From Ferrovibrio sp036381655 (GTDB lineage: Bacteria; Pseudomonadota; Alphaproteobacteria; Ferrovibrionales; Ferrovibrionaceae): 64,000 bases of DNA. The position numbers and the translations under genes are program-made. Position 1 is the first letter of the stretch. Every line of letters starts with the position of its first letter. The notes under the pieces are model-generated. The model was not told where the DNA came from and searched no databases. It worked only from the letters and a program-made list of their open reading frames with translations. Below are positions 8,053-16,543 of the stretch, one piece after another. The DNA lies in the NCBI RefSeq assembly GCF_036381655.1, contig NZ_DASVCJ010000057.1:54239-118238 (forward strand). Reading direction: 5' to 3'.

Positions 8053-8919
8053 ATGGCGATTGTCTATGACGATCTGATGCGCCTCGATCTGCCGGAGCGC
8101 GAATTCAGCTATACCGAGCGCGACACCATGCTGTATGCGCTCAGCGTCGGCATGGGCCATGACCCGCTGGACCTGGACGATTTGCCTTTCGTCTACGAAA
8201 AGGGTCTCCAGGCGCTCCCCAGCCAGGCCACCGTGATCGCCTGGGACGATTCCTGGACGGCCCGTACGGGGATCAATTTCGTCATGGTCGTGCATGGCGA
8301 GCAGCGCATCACCCTGCATCAGCCGCTCGCTCCGTCCGGCCGGGTGACATCGAAGGTGCGGATCAAGGACGCCTTCGACAAGGGCGCCGGCAAGGGCGCG
8401 GTGCTGCTGGTCGAGAACAATTTGCGCGATGCCGCAAGCGGCGCGCCGATCGCCACGCTGCTGTCGACCGTCTTCGCCCGCGGCGATGGCGGCTTCGGCG
8501 GGCCCGAGCGTGGCCCCGAGGACGGCCCGCCCAAGCCGCACCAAATCCCCGACCGCGCGCCGGATATCGGCGTTACGGCGAAGACCCAGCCGAATCAGGC
8601 GCTGTTCTACCGGCTTTGCGGCGACCGCAATCCGCTGCATGCCGATCCGGCCTTCGCCAAGGCGGCGGGCTTTCCGCGCCCGATCCTGCATGGGCTGTGC
8701 ACCTATGGCCATGCCGTACGCGCCGTGGTCAAGGCCGCCTGCGATCATGATCCGAGCCGCGTTACGCATATCGCGGCGCGCTTCACCGCGCCAGTCTTTC
8801 CCGGCGAGACGATCCACACCGAGATCTGGCGCGACGGCAAAACCGTTTCCTTCCGCGCCCGCCTGACCGAGCGCGACGTCGTGGCGCTCGACCACGGCAG
8901 GATCGAGTTGCGGGACTGA
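8053..8919 (+). CDS. MaoC-family enoyl-CoA hydratase 2
   Basis: This is a 288-residue double-hotdog MaoC-like dehydratase. It resembles the hydratase-2 domain of peroxisomal multifunctional enzyme 2, which hydrates trans-2-enoyl-CoA to the (R)-3-hydroxyacyl-CoA. The hydratase-2 motif is complete at residues 186-196, with Asp191, Asn193 and His196 (LCGDRNPLHAD), followed by GFPRPILHGLCTYG. An AACGGAGGAACC ribosome site precedes the ATG. It lies with acyl-CoA dehydrogenases, an isomerase and a CoA ligase. The (R)-product would need a matching dehydrogenase or epimerase, which is not in the window, or could feed polyhydroxyalkanoate synthesis. Confidence 0.9.
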   Translation: MAIVYDDLMRLDLPEREFSYTERDTMLYALSVGMGHDPLDLDDLPFVYEKGLQALPSQATVIAWDDSWTARTGINFVMVVHGEQRITLHQPLAPSGRVTSKVRIKDAFDKGAGKGAVLLVENNLRDAASGAPIATLLSTVFARGDGGFGGPERGPEDGPPKPHQIPDRAPDIGVTAKTQPNQALFYRLCGDRNPLHADPAFAKAAGFPRPILHGLCTYGHAVRAVVKAACDHDPSRVTHIAARFTAPVFPGETIHTEIWRDGKTVSFRARLTERDVVALDHGRIELRD

Positions 8920-8924
8920 ACGCC

Positions 8925-10619
8925 TCAAAGCGGCTTGCGGCGGGCCTTGGCCGGCTCGTCCAGCCGCAGCGGCTCCAGCCGCGGCTCCGGTTCGGGCCGG
9001 CCGAACAGATAGCCCTGGCCGTAATCGATGCCGAAATCCAGCAACAGCCGCGCCTGATCCTCGGTCTCGACCATCTCGGCGACGGTGCCGATGCCGAGCT
9101 CCTTGCACAGCCAGACCATGCCCTTGAGGATGGCGCGGTCGCGGTCGTGGCCGGCCGATTGCAGCGCCTTCACATAGGCGCCGTCGATCTTGACGTAATC
9201 GATATCGAGCGCCTGCAGATACGGAAACGACGCGGCGCCGGCGCCGAAATCGTCCAGGCAGACGAAATGGCCGTCCTCGCGCAGCTGGCGCACGGCATTG
9301 GCGGCATGGATCAGGTCGGTGATCTGGGTCGATTCCGTGATCTCGAAGATCAACTGCCGGCGCAATTCCGGCTGGGCGGCGAGGATTTCGCGCAACGCCG
9401 CCATGAAGACGGTACTTTCCAGGCTGTGGCCGGACAGGTTCACGGCAACGTCGATCACCTCGCCCTGCTTGCGCCGCTCGCTCAGCAGATCGACCACGCG
9501 CTGCACCACCGCCAGGTCGAATTCGCCGATCATGTGCACGCCCTCGGCCAGGCGGATGGTCTCAAAGGGCGAGCCGCCATCCTCGAAGCGGGACAGGGCC
9601 TCGTAGTGATGCAGCATGCGCGTATCGAGCCGCACGATCGGCTGGAACACCAGCTGGAATTTGCGGCCCGACACGGCGGAGCGCAAAGCGCGCACGCGGG
9701 AAACGGTCTTGTTCAGAAGCGCCTTGAGGCTGTCTTCGGTCGAATGCAGCGAAAAGCCCTCGGCGCCCTCGCTGGCAAAGCGCTGGACCGCAAAGGCCAT
9801 CGCGCTGGCGGCGTCCTCGTCGCTCATGCCGCGATTGTCGAGATCGAGCGTGGCGCTGCGGATGCCGAGCGTGTCGCCGCCGCCTTCGACCGGCGTGCCC
9901 TTGCCCTCGGCCAGTTTGCGGATCTGGCTGGCGACCGCCTCCTGATCCAGCGCGTTCGCATGCAGGATGCCGTATTTCTCCGGGTCGATCCGGCTGGCCG
10001 TATCGCCGCCGATCGACTTGCCGCGCAAGAGCGCACCGACATCGCTGAGCAGGCCCTTGCCTTCGTCCGGCGGCAATGTTTCGGCCAGCTCCTTCAGGCC
10101 GATGATCTCGAGCAGGGTCAGCTTGACCTCGGCGCCGAGTTCGCGCGCCAGCTTCAGCCGCTCGCCCGCCCTCGCCTCGAAATCGTCGGCGGCAAGCAGG
10201 CCGGTCTGATAATCGCGCTTGTTCAAAACGGCGGTTTCCGCCGCCGGCAGACGGGCGCTGGACAGGGTCAGGTAATAGCGGCCCGCCTGGCGCGGCAGGC
10301 AGCAGCCGCCAAGGATGCAGACCACGCTGCCGCCGCCGCCGTGATCCTGCAGGCGCACCGTGACCGGTTCGATCCGGCCGCCGACGGGAAGGCTGGCCAG
10401 CAGATTGAGCACGAAATGGCGGTCGACCTCGTCGACCAGGGTGGCGAATTGGCGGCCCTGCAGCGATTCGGCATCCAGGCCAGTCAGCCGTTTCGCCGCT
10501 CCCGATGCAAATGTGACCTCGCCTTCGGCGGCGACTTCGAGCATGAGATCGGCAGCGGAGAAGGCAAAGGCGACAAACCGATCGCGCTCCGCCCGCATAT
10601 CCTTGGCGCCGCCGCTCAT
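8925..10619 (-). CDS. PAS-like / degenerate GGDEF / EAL c-di-GMP phosphodiesterase
   Basis: This is a 564-residue signalling protein. A PAS-like region lies at about residues 15-110. A diguanylate-cyclase-like domain at about 125-290 has lost the GGDEF signature (it reads RIDPEKYG there). A complete EAL domain occupies about 310-550. The EAL catalytic set is intact: HYEALSRF, AVNLSGH, FEITES, LDDFGAG, YVKIDG, VAEMVET and GQGYLFG. It should therefore hydrolyse c-di-GMP, probably tuned by the two N-terminal domains. No membrane segment is seen. The start at 10619 has a GAGGCAGGA ribosome site; 57 upstream open codons look non-coding. It ends six bases from the convergent hydratase gene. Confidence 0.88.
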   Translation of the reverse strand: MSGGAKDMRAERDRFVAFAFSAADLMLEVAAEGEVTFASGAAKRLTGLDAESLQGRQFATLVDEVDRHFVLNLLASLPVGGRIEPVTVRLQDHGGGGSVVCILGGCCLPRQAGRYYLTLSSARLPAAETAVLNKRDYQTGLLAADDFEARAGERLKLARELGAEVKLTLLEIIGLKELAETLPPDEGKGLLSDVGALLRGKSIGGDTASRIDPEKYGILHANALDQEAVASQIRKLAEGKGTPVEGGGDTLGIRSATLDLDNRGMSDEDAASAMAFAVQRFASEGAEGFSLHSTEDSLKALLNKTVSRVRALRSAVSGRKFQLVFQPIVRLDTRMLHHYEALSRFEDGGSPFETIRLAEGVHMIGEFDLAVVQRVVDLLSERRKQGEVIDVAVNLSGHSLESTVFMAALREILAAQPELRRQLIFEITESTQITDLIHAANAVRQLREDGHFVCLDDFGAGAASFPYLQALDIDYVKIDGAYVKALQSAGHDRDRAILKGMVWLCKELGIGTVAEMVETEDQARLLLDFGIDYGQGYLFGRPEPEPRLEPLRLDEPAKARRKPL

Positions 10620-10724
10620 TCCTGCCTCGTGGGTAAGCTTACATTGTCGCCGAGTCTGCCAGCCGCCGGGTCTGGGCGCAACCGGCCCGGTCATGCCGGG
10701 TGGGCGAATTACCGCTGCGCCACG

Positions 10725-10753
10725 TTGCGCGCAACCCGGCCGGTTCATACAAT
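10725..10753 (+). promoter_or_regulatory. Predicted sigma-70 promoter of the CoA ligase gene
   Basis: A TTGCGC box at 10725-10730 is followed after exactly 17 bases by TACAAT at 10748-10753, a near-consensus -10 box. Transcription would start near 10760, giving a leader of about 48 bases before the ligase ATG. The -10 region overlaps ACAATGT (10749-10755), whose inverted copy ACATTGT lies at 10641-10647 near the divergent EAL gene. Confidence 0.45.
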
Positions 10754-10807
10754 GTCTGGGCGGGCCGGCTTTTCCACAGCCGGAACCCAAGTCTAGGGGG
10801 AGAATAG

Positions 10808-12520
10808 ATGACCACTCCGTTCTGGGAAAAATCCTATCCAGCCGGCGTCACCTGGGCGCAGAACTTCCAGGCCAAACCGATCTGGACCCTGTTCGACGAC
10901 GCCGTGGCCCGCTTCGCCCCTCTGCCCTGCCTGGAATTCATGGGCAAGAGATATACCTACGCGGCGGTATCCGACCTGATCGACCGCGCGGCCAAGGGCT
11001 TCCAGCAGCTCGGCGTGGGCCCCGGCGTGCATGTCGGCCTGTTCCTGCCGAACACGCCGCATTACGTGATTTGCTTCTTCGCCATCCTCAAGGCCGGCGG
11101 CCGGGTGGTGAACTACAGCCCGCTCGATGCCGAACGCGAGCTGCGCTACAAGGTCGAGGACAGCCAGACCGACATCATGGTCACGCTGGATCTCAAGACC
11201 CTCTACCCGAATATCGGCAAGATGCTGGGGACGACCCGGCTGAAGAAGGTCGTCGTCTGCCGCCTGCCCGACGTGCTGCCGTTTCCGAAGAACCTGCTCT
11301 TCCCGCTGGCCAAGGGCAAGGAGATCGCCGCGGTTCCGAAAGACGACAAGCATATCCGCTTCTCGGAGCTGATCGCCAACGATGGCCGCTATACGCCGCA
11401 TCCGGTGAAGGACCCGGCCGAGGAGGTCGCCGTGCTGCAATATACCGGCGGCACCACCGGCCAGCCGAAGGGCGCCATGCTGACCCACGGCAACCTGACC
11501 GCCACGGTGCAGATGTATGCCTGCTGGACCGACAGCAACGACGAACTGAAGCTGGAGGACGGCAAGGAGCGCGTCCTCATGGTCCTGCCGCTGTTCCACA
11601 TCTACGGCCTGTCCGCCGTGCTGCTGCGGATGATCATGATCGGCGCCGAGTTCGTGCTGCATCCGCGCTTCGATCTGAAGGCCGTGATCGAGGATCTGCA
11701 CAAGAAGAAGATCACCATCTTCCCCGGCGTGCCGACGATGTATGCCGCGATCGTCAACCTGCCGAATCTCAAGGATTACGATCTGTCCGCGCTGAAATTC
11801 TGCGCCTCCGGCGGCGCGCCACTGCCGGCGGAAGTGCAGGACAAGTTCGAATCGATCACTGGACACAAGATGATCGAAGGCTGGGGCATGACCGAGACCT
11901 CGCCGGCCGGCACGCAGACGATCTATGGCGGCAAGCGCAAGAAAGGCTCCTGCGGCCTGCCGCTGCCCGGCATCATCATCGAGATCGTCGATGTCAACGA
12001 TCCGCTCAAGGTGCTGGGCGTGAACCAGACCGGCGAAATCTGCATCACCGGCCCCAACGTGATGAAAGGCTACTGGAACAAGCCGGAAGCGACGGCGGAA
12101 GCCTTCGCCGGCGGCCGCTTCCATACCGGCGATGTCGGCTATATGGACGAGGAAGGCTACATCTTCATCGTCGACCGCAAGAAGGACATGATCCTGTCGG
12201 GCGGCTTCAACGTCTATCCGCGCAATATCGAGGAAGCGATCTACGAGCATCCCTCCGTCGAGGAATGCACGGTGATCGGCATCCCCGACGCCTATCGCGG
12301 CCAGTCGGCCAAGGCCTTCATCAAGCTCAAGCCCGGCGCGGCGCCGATCACCTTCGAGGAATTGAAGGAATTCCTGAAGGACAAGCTTGGCAAGCACGAG
12401 ATGCCGGTCGCGATGGAACTGCGCGACGTGTTGCCGAAGACCTTGATCGGCAAGCTGTCCAAGAAGGAACTGGTCGAGGAAGAAAAGAAGAAGGCCGCCT
12501 CGCAACCGGCGGCCGGCTGA
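10808..12520 (+). CDS. Long-chain fatty-acid-CoA ligase (FadD type)
   Basis: This is a 570-residue adenylate-forming enzyme that activates a carboxylic acid with ATP and CoA. The AMP-binding P-loop YTGGTTGQPKG is at about residue 211. The A5 motif GWGMTETSP, the YHTGD-like motif FHTGDVGYMDEEGY, the hinge DRKKDMILSGG and the C-terminal catalytic Lys region (LPKTLIGKLSKKEL) are all present. A strong AGGGGGAGAA ribosome site precedes the ATG. It closes the acyl-CoA block and would supply its substrates. The length and motifs fit long-chain FadD enzymes, but chain length cannot be fixed from sequence. Confidence 0.92.
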   Translation: MTTPFWEKSYPAGVTWAQNFQAKPIWTLFDDAVARFAPLPCLEFMGKRYTYAAVSDLIDRAAKGFQQLGVGPGVHVGLFLPNTPHYVICFFAILKAGGRVVNYSPLDAERELRYKVEDSQTDIMVTLDLKTLYPNIGKMLGTTRLKKVVVCRLPDVLPFPKNLLFPLAKGKEIAAVPKDDKHIRFSELIANDGRYTPHPVKDPAEEVAVLQYTGGTTGQPKGAMLTHGNLTATVQMYACWTDSNDELKLEDGKERVLMVLPLFHIYGLSAVLLRMIMIGAEFVLHPRFDLKAVIEDLHKKKITIFPGVPTMYAAIVNLPNLKDYDLSALKFCASGGAPLPAEVQDKFESITGHKMIEGWGMTETSPAGTQTIYGGKRKKGSCGLPLPGIIIEIVDVNDPLKVLGVNQTGEICITGPNVMKGYWNKPEATAEAFAGGRFHTGDVGYMDEEGYIFIVDRKKDMILSGGFNVYPRNIEEAIYEHPSVEECTVIGIPDAYRGQSAKAFIKLKPGAAPITFEELKEFLKDKLGKHEMPVAMELRDVLPKTLIGKLSKKELVEEEKKKAASQPAAG

Positions 12521-12551
12521 GGCATCGCGTAGTCTCGTACAGCATCGTCCC

Positions 12552-12584
12552 CCGCGGCCCGGGAAGCCTTTTCCGGGGCCGCGG
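12552..12584. terminator. Bidirectional hairpin terminator between convergent genes
   Basis: Arms of 14 bases (12552-12565 and 12571-12584) pair with one mismatch around a five-base loop, in the 91-base gap between the convergent CoA ligase and DHDPS-family genes. No strong U-run follows on either strand, so termination may rely on the stem or on Rho. Confidence 0.55.
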
Positions 12585-12611
12585 ACTGCCTGATGGGAAG
12601 AGACTTTCCGG

Positions 12612-13553
12612 CTACTCCGCCGCGTTGGCCGCCATCAGGCCTGCATCCCAGGCCTTCAGCTTCTGCGCCGCCGGCTGCACCTTCGCCCGCTGATCGGCAT
12701 CGAGATTGCTGAGCAGCGGCAGTTGCGGCCCCATATCGGCGATGCCGGCAAGGCTGACGGCATCATGCAGCACGCGGATCGGGCTGATCTGATCCCGCAG
12801 ATCCTCGAAGGGAATATAGGCTTCGCGCAGACGCTCGGCCCCGGCCCAGTCGCCGCGCTTGATCGCCGTCAGGATCGCATTCGAGCCGCGCGGCGCGAGG
12901 CAGACGGCGCCGGAGGTGAAGCCGGCCAGCCCGAATTGCCGCAGATGGACGAGCGCCGGCCGCTCGCCGATGCCGCTGATCACCAGCTCCGGATCGACGT
13001 GATCGAGCAGCCGTTTCAGATACTCGTCCTTCGCGGGATCGGCATGAACCGCGCCGTATTTGATGGCGCAGACGCTGCCGTCCTTGATCAGCCGGCCGGC
13101 CGCTTCCGGAGCGATATAATTGTCGGATTTTATATAAAGGATGACCGGCTTGCCCATGGTAACGGCGGCGCGGCGCAGGCCGACTTCGACGCCATCGCCG
13201 GTCGAGGGAAAGCTTTGCGGCAGCGCCATGGCCGTGGGCACCTTGGAGCCGCGCAGGATCTTCGCCTGATCGATCAGCTTGCCGTAATCCGGGCCGAAGG
13301 ACGGGATCAGCCAGGTATCCGCGCCGACCGCATCGCAGAGGAATTCCAGCACTTCGGCATATTCGCTGACCGGCAGGTTGTAGAAATTGGCATTGCCGCC
13401 ATACATCAGACTGCGCACGCCGCCGGCTTCGAGATAGCCGATCAGCTGCCGGTTGGCGTCTTCATTCAGAGTCAAATCGGAATAGCGGGCCAGCGGCGGG
13501 ACGGCAAACACCGATACTGCCAGATCGGACGGACGCACTTCTGTTGTTTTCAT
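12612..13553 (-). CDS. DHDPS/NAL-family aldolase or dehydratase
   Basis: This is a 313-residue class-I aldolase-fold enzyme. The Schiff-base Lys165 (AIKYGAV) and the conserved Tyr140 (VILYIKSDNY) are present. The pyruvate-carboxylate loop, normally G-[TS]-T-G-E, reads GGNAN at residues 52-56, so this is a divergent subgroup. The ATG at 13553 is preceded by GGGAG at seven bases; the open frame continues 689 codons further upstream only as antisense of the TPR-methyltransferase gene. In arabinonate pathways a DHDPS-family enzyme dehydrates 2-keto-3-deoxy-pentonate. With the nearby IlvD-type dehydratase and HpaI-type aldolase, a sugar-acid role is likely but unproven. Confidence 0.8.
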   Translation of the reverse strand: MKTTEVRPSDLAVSVFAVPPLARYSDLTLNEDANRQLIGYLEAGGVRSLMYGGNANFYNLPVSEYAEVLEFLCDAVGADTWLIPSFGPDYGKLIDQAKILRGSKVPTAMALPQSFPSTGDGVEVGLRRAAVTMGKPVILYIKSDNYIAPEAAGRLIKDGSVCAIKYGAVHADPAKDEYLKRLLDHVDPELVISGIGERPALVHLRQFGLAGFTSGAVCLAPRGSNAILTAIKRGDWAGAERLREAYIPFEDLRDQISPIRVLHDAVSLAGIADMGPQLPLLSNLDADQRAKVQPAAQKLKAWDAGLMAANAAE

Positions 13554-13625
13554 TCTGTTGCTCCCACTGGGCTTTCCTCCTAATCTGCACAGAGTACCCA
13601 CCTTCGGCAGCCTGCTCAAAGCGAA

Positions 13626-15743
13626 ATGTCGCTTCCCGACAAGACCACCATCGAAGCCAAGGCTCATCTGCTGCCGATCCTGCGGGCGGCGATGCGCGCC
13701 ATCGAAAACAGTCAGCACAGCCAGGGCGAGGCGCTGCTGGACGGCCTGCTGCGGCAAGAGCCGGACTTCGCCGACGCCTTGCACCTGAAAGGCTACATCG
13801 CGCTCCAGCGCGGCGACCTGGCGAGCGCGCGGACCTGGGTCGAACGCGCCATCGCGGCCGACTTCCATTTCGAAACCTACCACCTGACCCTCGGCCATAT
13901 TCAGCTCGCGGCCGGAGAACGCGATGCGGCGCAGCGCAGTTTCGGCGTCGCCATCGTGCTGAACAAGAAATCGCCGGACGGCTATATCGGCCTGGCCCAT
14001 GTCTTCATGGCGGAAGGCGCGTTGGACGCGGCGATCGGCGCGCTGTTTACCGCCTTCAACGGGAACGAGAAGCATCCCGAAACCAACTACATGCTCGGCT
14101 ATGCGCTGCTGTCGAAGGGAGACGTGAAGCAGGCCCTCGGCTATCTCGGCCGCGCCTATCAGTTCGTCCCCGACAATGTGCGATACCGGGCGGGCTTCGC
14201 CCGCGCCCTGCGCGAAGTCCGGCTGAAGCGGCCCGATCCAAAGCTGGTCGCTGCAACCCTGCCGCTGCTGGGAGCGCCGGGCGTGGAGCCGCGCGACCTG
14301 GCGCCGGTGATCGAAAGCGCCATCTGCCTGGACCCGCAATTCACCGCGCTGGCCAAACTCGACGCCATGCCGGCCGAGAGCATCGCCGCGGCGATGAAGG
14401 CGCCGCAGTTCCCCGATCCCGCCCGCAACAAGGTCTTTGCCGTCTGGCTGTCGCATGGCCTGGTTGGCATGCCAGCCCTCGAGCGGCGCCTGACGGCATT
14501 GCGGCGCGGCGCCCTGCATCTGGCGGTGCATGAGCCGCAGGCGCTGCAAGGCCGCGAACGCCTGCTCGCGCTGCTGGCGATCCGCGCGTTCCAAGCTGAG
14601 TATGTCGATTCCGTCAGCGCGACCGAGAAGGACCTGCTGACGCGGCTCGGCGCCACGCTGGCGGATGCGGAGCCTGCCGCCGCAGCGGCGTCTTTCGCGG
14701 TCTATGCGGCCTATGAACCGCTCTATCGCCGCAGCGACGCGGCACGGCTTGCGACTGCGGTCTGGCCTGCAGCCTATGCGGATTTGAAACGGATTCAACT
14801 CGACGAGCCGCTGCGCGAACGGCAATTGGCGGCGACGATTCCCACGCTTCTGCCGATCGAGGACGATACCAGCCGGACCGTGCAGGAAATGTACGAGGAG
14901 AGCCCCTTCCCGCGCTGGCATCAGCCGATCCTCGGCACGCCGCTGACCGTAGACGTGCGGCTGCGCGCAGCCCTGCCGCTGCAGACCATCCCCCCATACG
15001 CGATCAGCAAACCGCAGGTACTGGTCGCCGGCTGCGGCACCGGCCTGCATGCCATCCTGGCGGCGACCAGCTATCACGAAGCCGGCGTGCTGGCGATCGA
15101 TCTCAGCCGCACCAGCCTGGCCTATGCCAGGCGCAAGGCCGACGAGCTTGGCATCCGCAATATCGAGTTCGCGCAGGCGGATATCCTGAAGCTCGGCACG
15201 ATCGCCCGTCGCTTCGACGTGATCGAAAGCTTCGGCGTGCTGCATCATTTGCGCGATCCCGCTGCCGGCCTGGCGCAACTCGTGACGCTGCTCAAGCCGC
15301 ATGGTTACATGATGCTCGGCCTCTACAGCGAGCTCGGCCGGCGCGACGTGGTGCTGGCCCGCGCGCTGATCGCCCGGCACGGTTATGGCGACAGCCCCGA
15401 CGAGGTGCGCCGCTTCCGTACGGATTTGCCGTGCCTCGACGCCGCCCTGGCGGCGCGGCTGAGCAAGTCGAGCGCCTTCTACGCCTTGAGCGATTTCCGC
15501 GACCTGGTCTTCCATCGCCAGGAGCATCGCTACACGCCGCAGCAGCTTGGCACGCTGATCGACGATGCCGGCCTGGAATTCCTCGGCTTCGAATTCACCT
15601 CGCCGAAGGTGCTGCCGCAATATCGCGAGCGCTTTCCGAACGATCCGAAAGCCGTCGATCTCGGCAACTGGGCGCAGATGGAGCGCGACAATCCCGATCT
15701 GTTTGCCAATTGCTACCGTTTCTGGCTGCGGCGGCGCGGGTAA
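13626..15743 (+). CDS. TPR-repeat protein fused to SAM methyltransferase
   Basis: This is a 705-residue two-part protein. Residues 1-200 hold at least four TPR-like helical hairpins (ALLDGLLRQEPDFADALHLKG and three following units). The middle is helical. Residues about 430-620 form a class-I SAM-dependent methyltransferase: motif I VAGCGTGLHA at about 466, acidic LAIDLSR, QADILKL, and FGVLHHLRDP. Such fusions are found widely in proteobacteria and usually modify proteins or surface polymers, but the substrate here is unknown. It is divergent from the DHDPS-family gene across 72 bases and convergent with the aldolase gene three bases away, so it interrupts the sugar-acid cluster. Confidence 0.85.
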   Translation: MSLPDKTTIEAKAHLLPILRAAMRAIENSQHSQGEALLDGLLRQEPDFADALHLKGYIALQRGDLASARTWVERAIAADFHFETYHLTLGHIQLAAGERDAAQRSFGVAIVLNKKSPDGYIGLAHVFMAEGALDAAIGALFTAFNGNEKHPETNYMLGYALLSKGDVKQALGYLGRAYQFVPDNVRYRAGFARALREVRLKRPDPKLVAATLPLLGAPGVEPRDLAPVIESAICLDPQFTALAKLDAMPAESIAAAMKAPQFPDPARNKVFAVWLSHGLVGMPALERRLTALRRGALHLAVHEPQALQGRERLLALLAIRAFQAEYVDSVSATEKDLLTRLGATLADAEPAAAAASFAVYAAYEPLYRRSDAARLATAVWPAAYADLKRIQLDEPLRERQLAATIPTLLPIEDDTSRTVQEMYEESPFPRWHQPILGTPLTVDVRLRAALPLQTIPPYAISKPQVLVAGCGTGLHAILAATSYHEAGVLAIDLSRTSLAYARRKADELGIRNIEFAQADILKLGTIARRFDVIESFGVLHHLRDPAAGLAQLVTLLKPHGYMMLGLYSELGRRDVVLARALIARHGYGDSPDEVRRFRTDLPCLDAALAARLSKSSAFYALSDFRDLVFHRQEHRYTPQQLGTLIDDAGLEFLGFEFTSPKVLPQYRERFPNDPKAVDLGNWAQMERDNPDLFANCYRFWLRRRG

Positions 15744-15746
15744 CCC

Positions 15747-16529
15747 TCACCGCCCCAGATGGCTGCGGAAGCGCTTGGCGAGATCGCGGACGCTCCTGGC
15801 GAGCACAGCCTGATCGACCCCGACGGCAACGAAGGTGAAGCCGGCATCGAAATAGCGCCGCGCATCCTCCTCGTTCAACGTGAGAATGCCGCAGGGCTTG
15901 CCCTCCGCCTTGCACAATTCCAGGCCCTTGCTGATCGCCGCTTGCACTTCCGCATGGCCATTGTTGCCGAGATGGCCGAGGTCGGCGGCCAGATCGGACG
16001 GGCCGATGAAGATTCCGTCCACGCCATCGACCTTGGCGATCTCGGGAATGCGCTCGAGCGCGGCGCGGGTCTCCACCTGGACGATGACGCCGATCTCGTT
16101 ATGGGCGTTGGCGTGATAATCGCTCACCAGCCCGTAATGGCTGGCCCGCTGCGCACCGGCCACGCCGCGAATGCCATGCGGCGGATAGCGCGTTCCGGTC
16201 ACCGCGCGGCTTGCCTCTTCCGCGCTTTGCACGAAGGGCAGCAGCAGGTTGGGGGCGCCGATATCGAGGAACCGCTTGATCAGCACCGGATCGTTCCAGG
16301 CCGGCCGCACCACCGGCGTGACCGTCTTACCGACCGCCTGCATGGCCTGCAACTGCTGCAGCACCATCGGCAATTCGTTCGGTGAATGCTCGGTATCGAT
16401 CACCACCCAGTCGAAGCCGGCCGTCGCCAGAATCTCGGCCACGATATTGCTGCACAGCATGCTCCACAAACCGATCTGCGGCCGCCCTTCTTTCAGGGCG
16501 CGCTTGAAGGCATTCACCGGCATTTGCAT
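15747..16529 (-). CDS. HpcH/HpaI-family class II aldolase
   Basis: This is a 260-residue metal-dependent aldolase related to HpaI (4-hydroxy-2-ketoheptanedioate aldolase) and GarL (2-keto-3-deoxyglucarate aldolase). These cleave a 2-keto-3-deoxy acid to pyruvate and an aldehyde. Visible features are DTEHSPN with the catalytic His48, Arg in VVRPAWN, the metal-binding Glu in VQVETRAAL and Asp in GIFIGPSDLAADLG. The start at 16529 is preceded by GGGAGAG. It lies 14 bases after the IlvD-type dehydratase gene on the same strand, so the two form an operon: dehydration of an aldonate followed by aldol cleavage. Confidence 0.88.
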   Translation of the reverse strand: MQMPVNAFKRALKEGRPQIGLWSMLCSNIVAEILATAGFDWVVIDTEHSPNELPMVLQQLQAMQAVGKTVTPVVRPAWNDPVLIKRFLDIGAPNLLLPFVQSAEEASRAVTGTRYPPHGIRGVAGAQRASHYGLVSDYHANAHNEIGVIVQVETRAALERIPEIAKVDGVDGIFIGPSDLAADLGHLGNNGHAEVQAAISKGLELCKAEGKPCGILTLNEEDARRYFDAGFTFVAVGVDQAVLARSVRDLAKRFRSHLGR

Positions 16530-16543
16530 GGCATCTCTCCCGA

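Noticed and set aside
12612..15620. 1002-codon minus-strand open frame covering the DHDPS-family gene and beyond
   Set aside because: Only the last 313 codons match a protein family; the first 689 are antisense to the TPR-methyltransferase gene and low-complexity (Arg/Gly/Gln-rich), as expected of GC-rich shadow frames.
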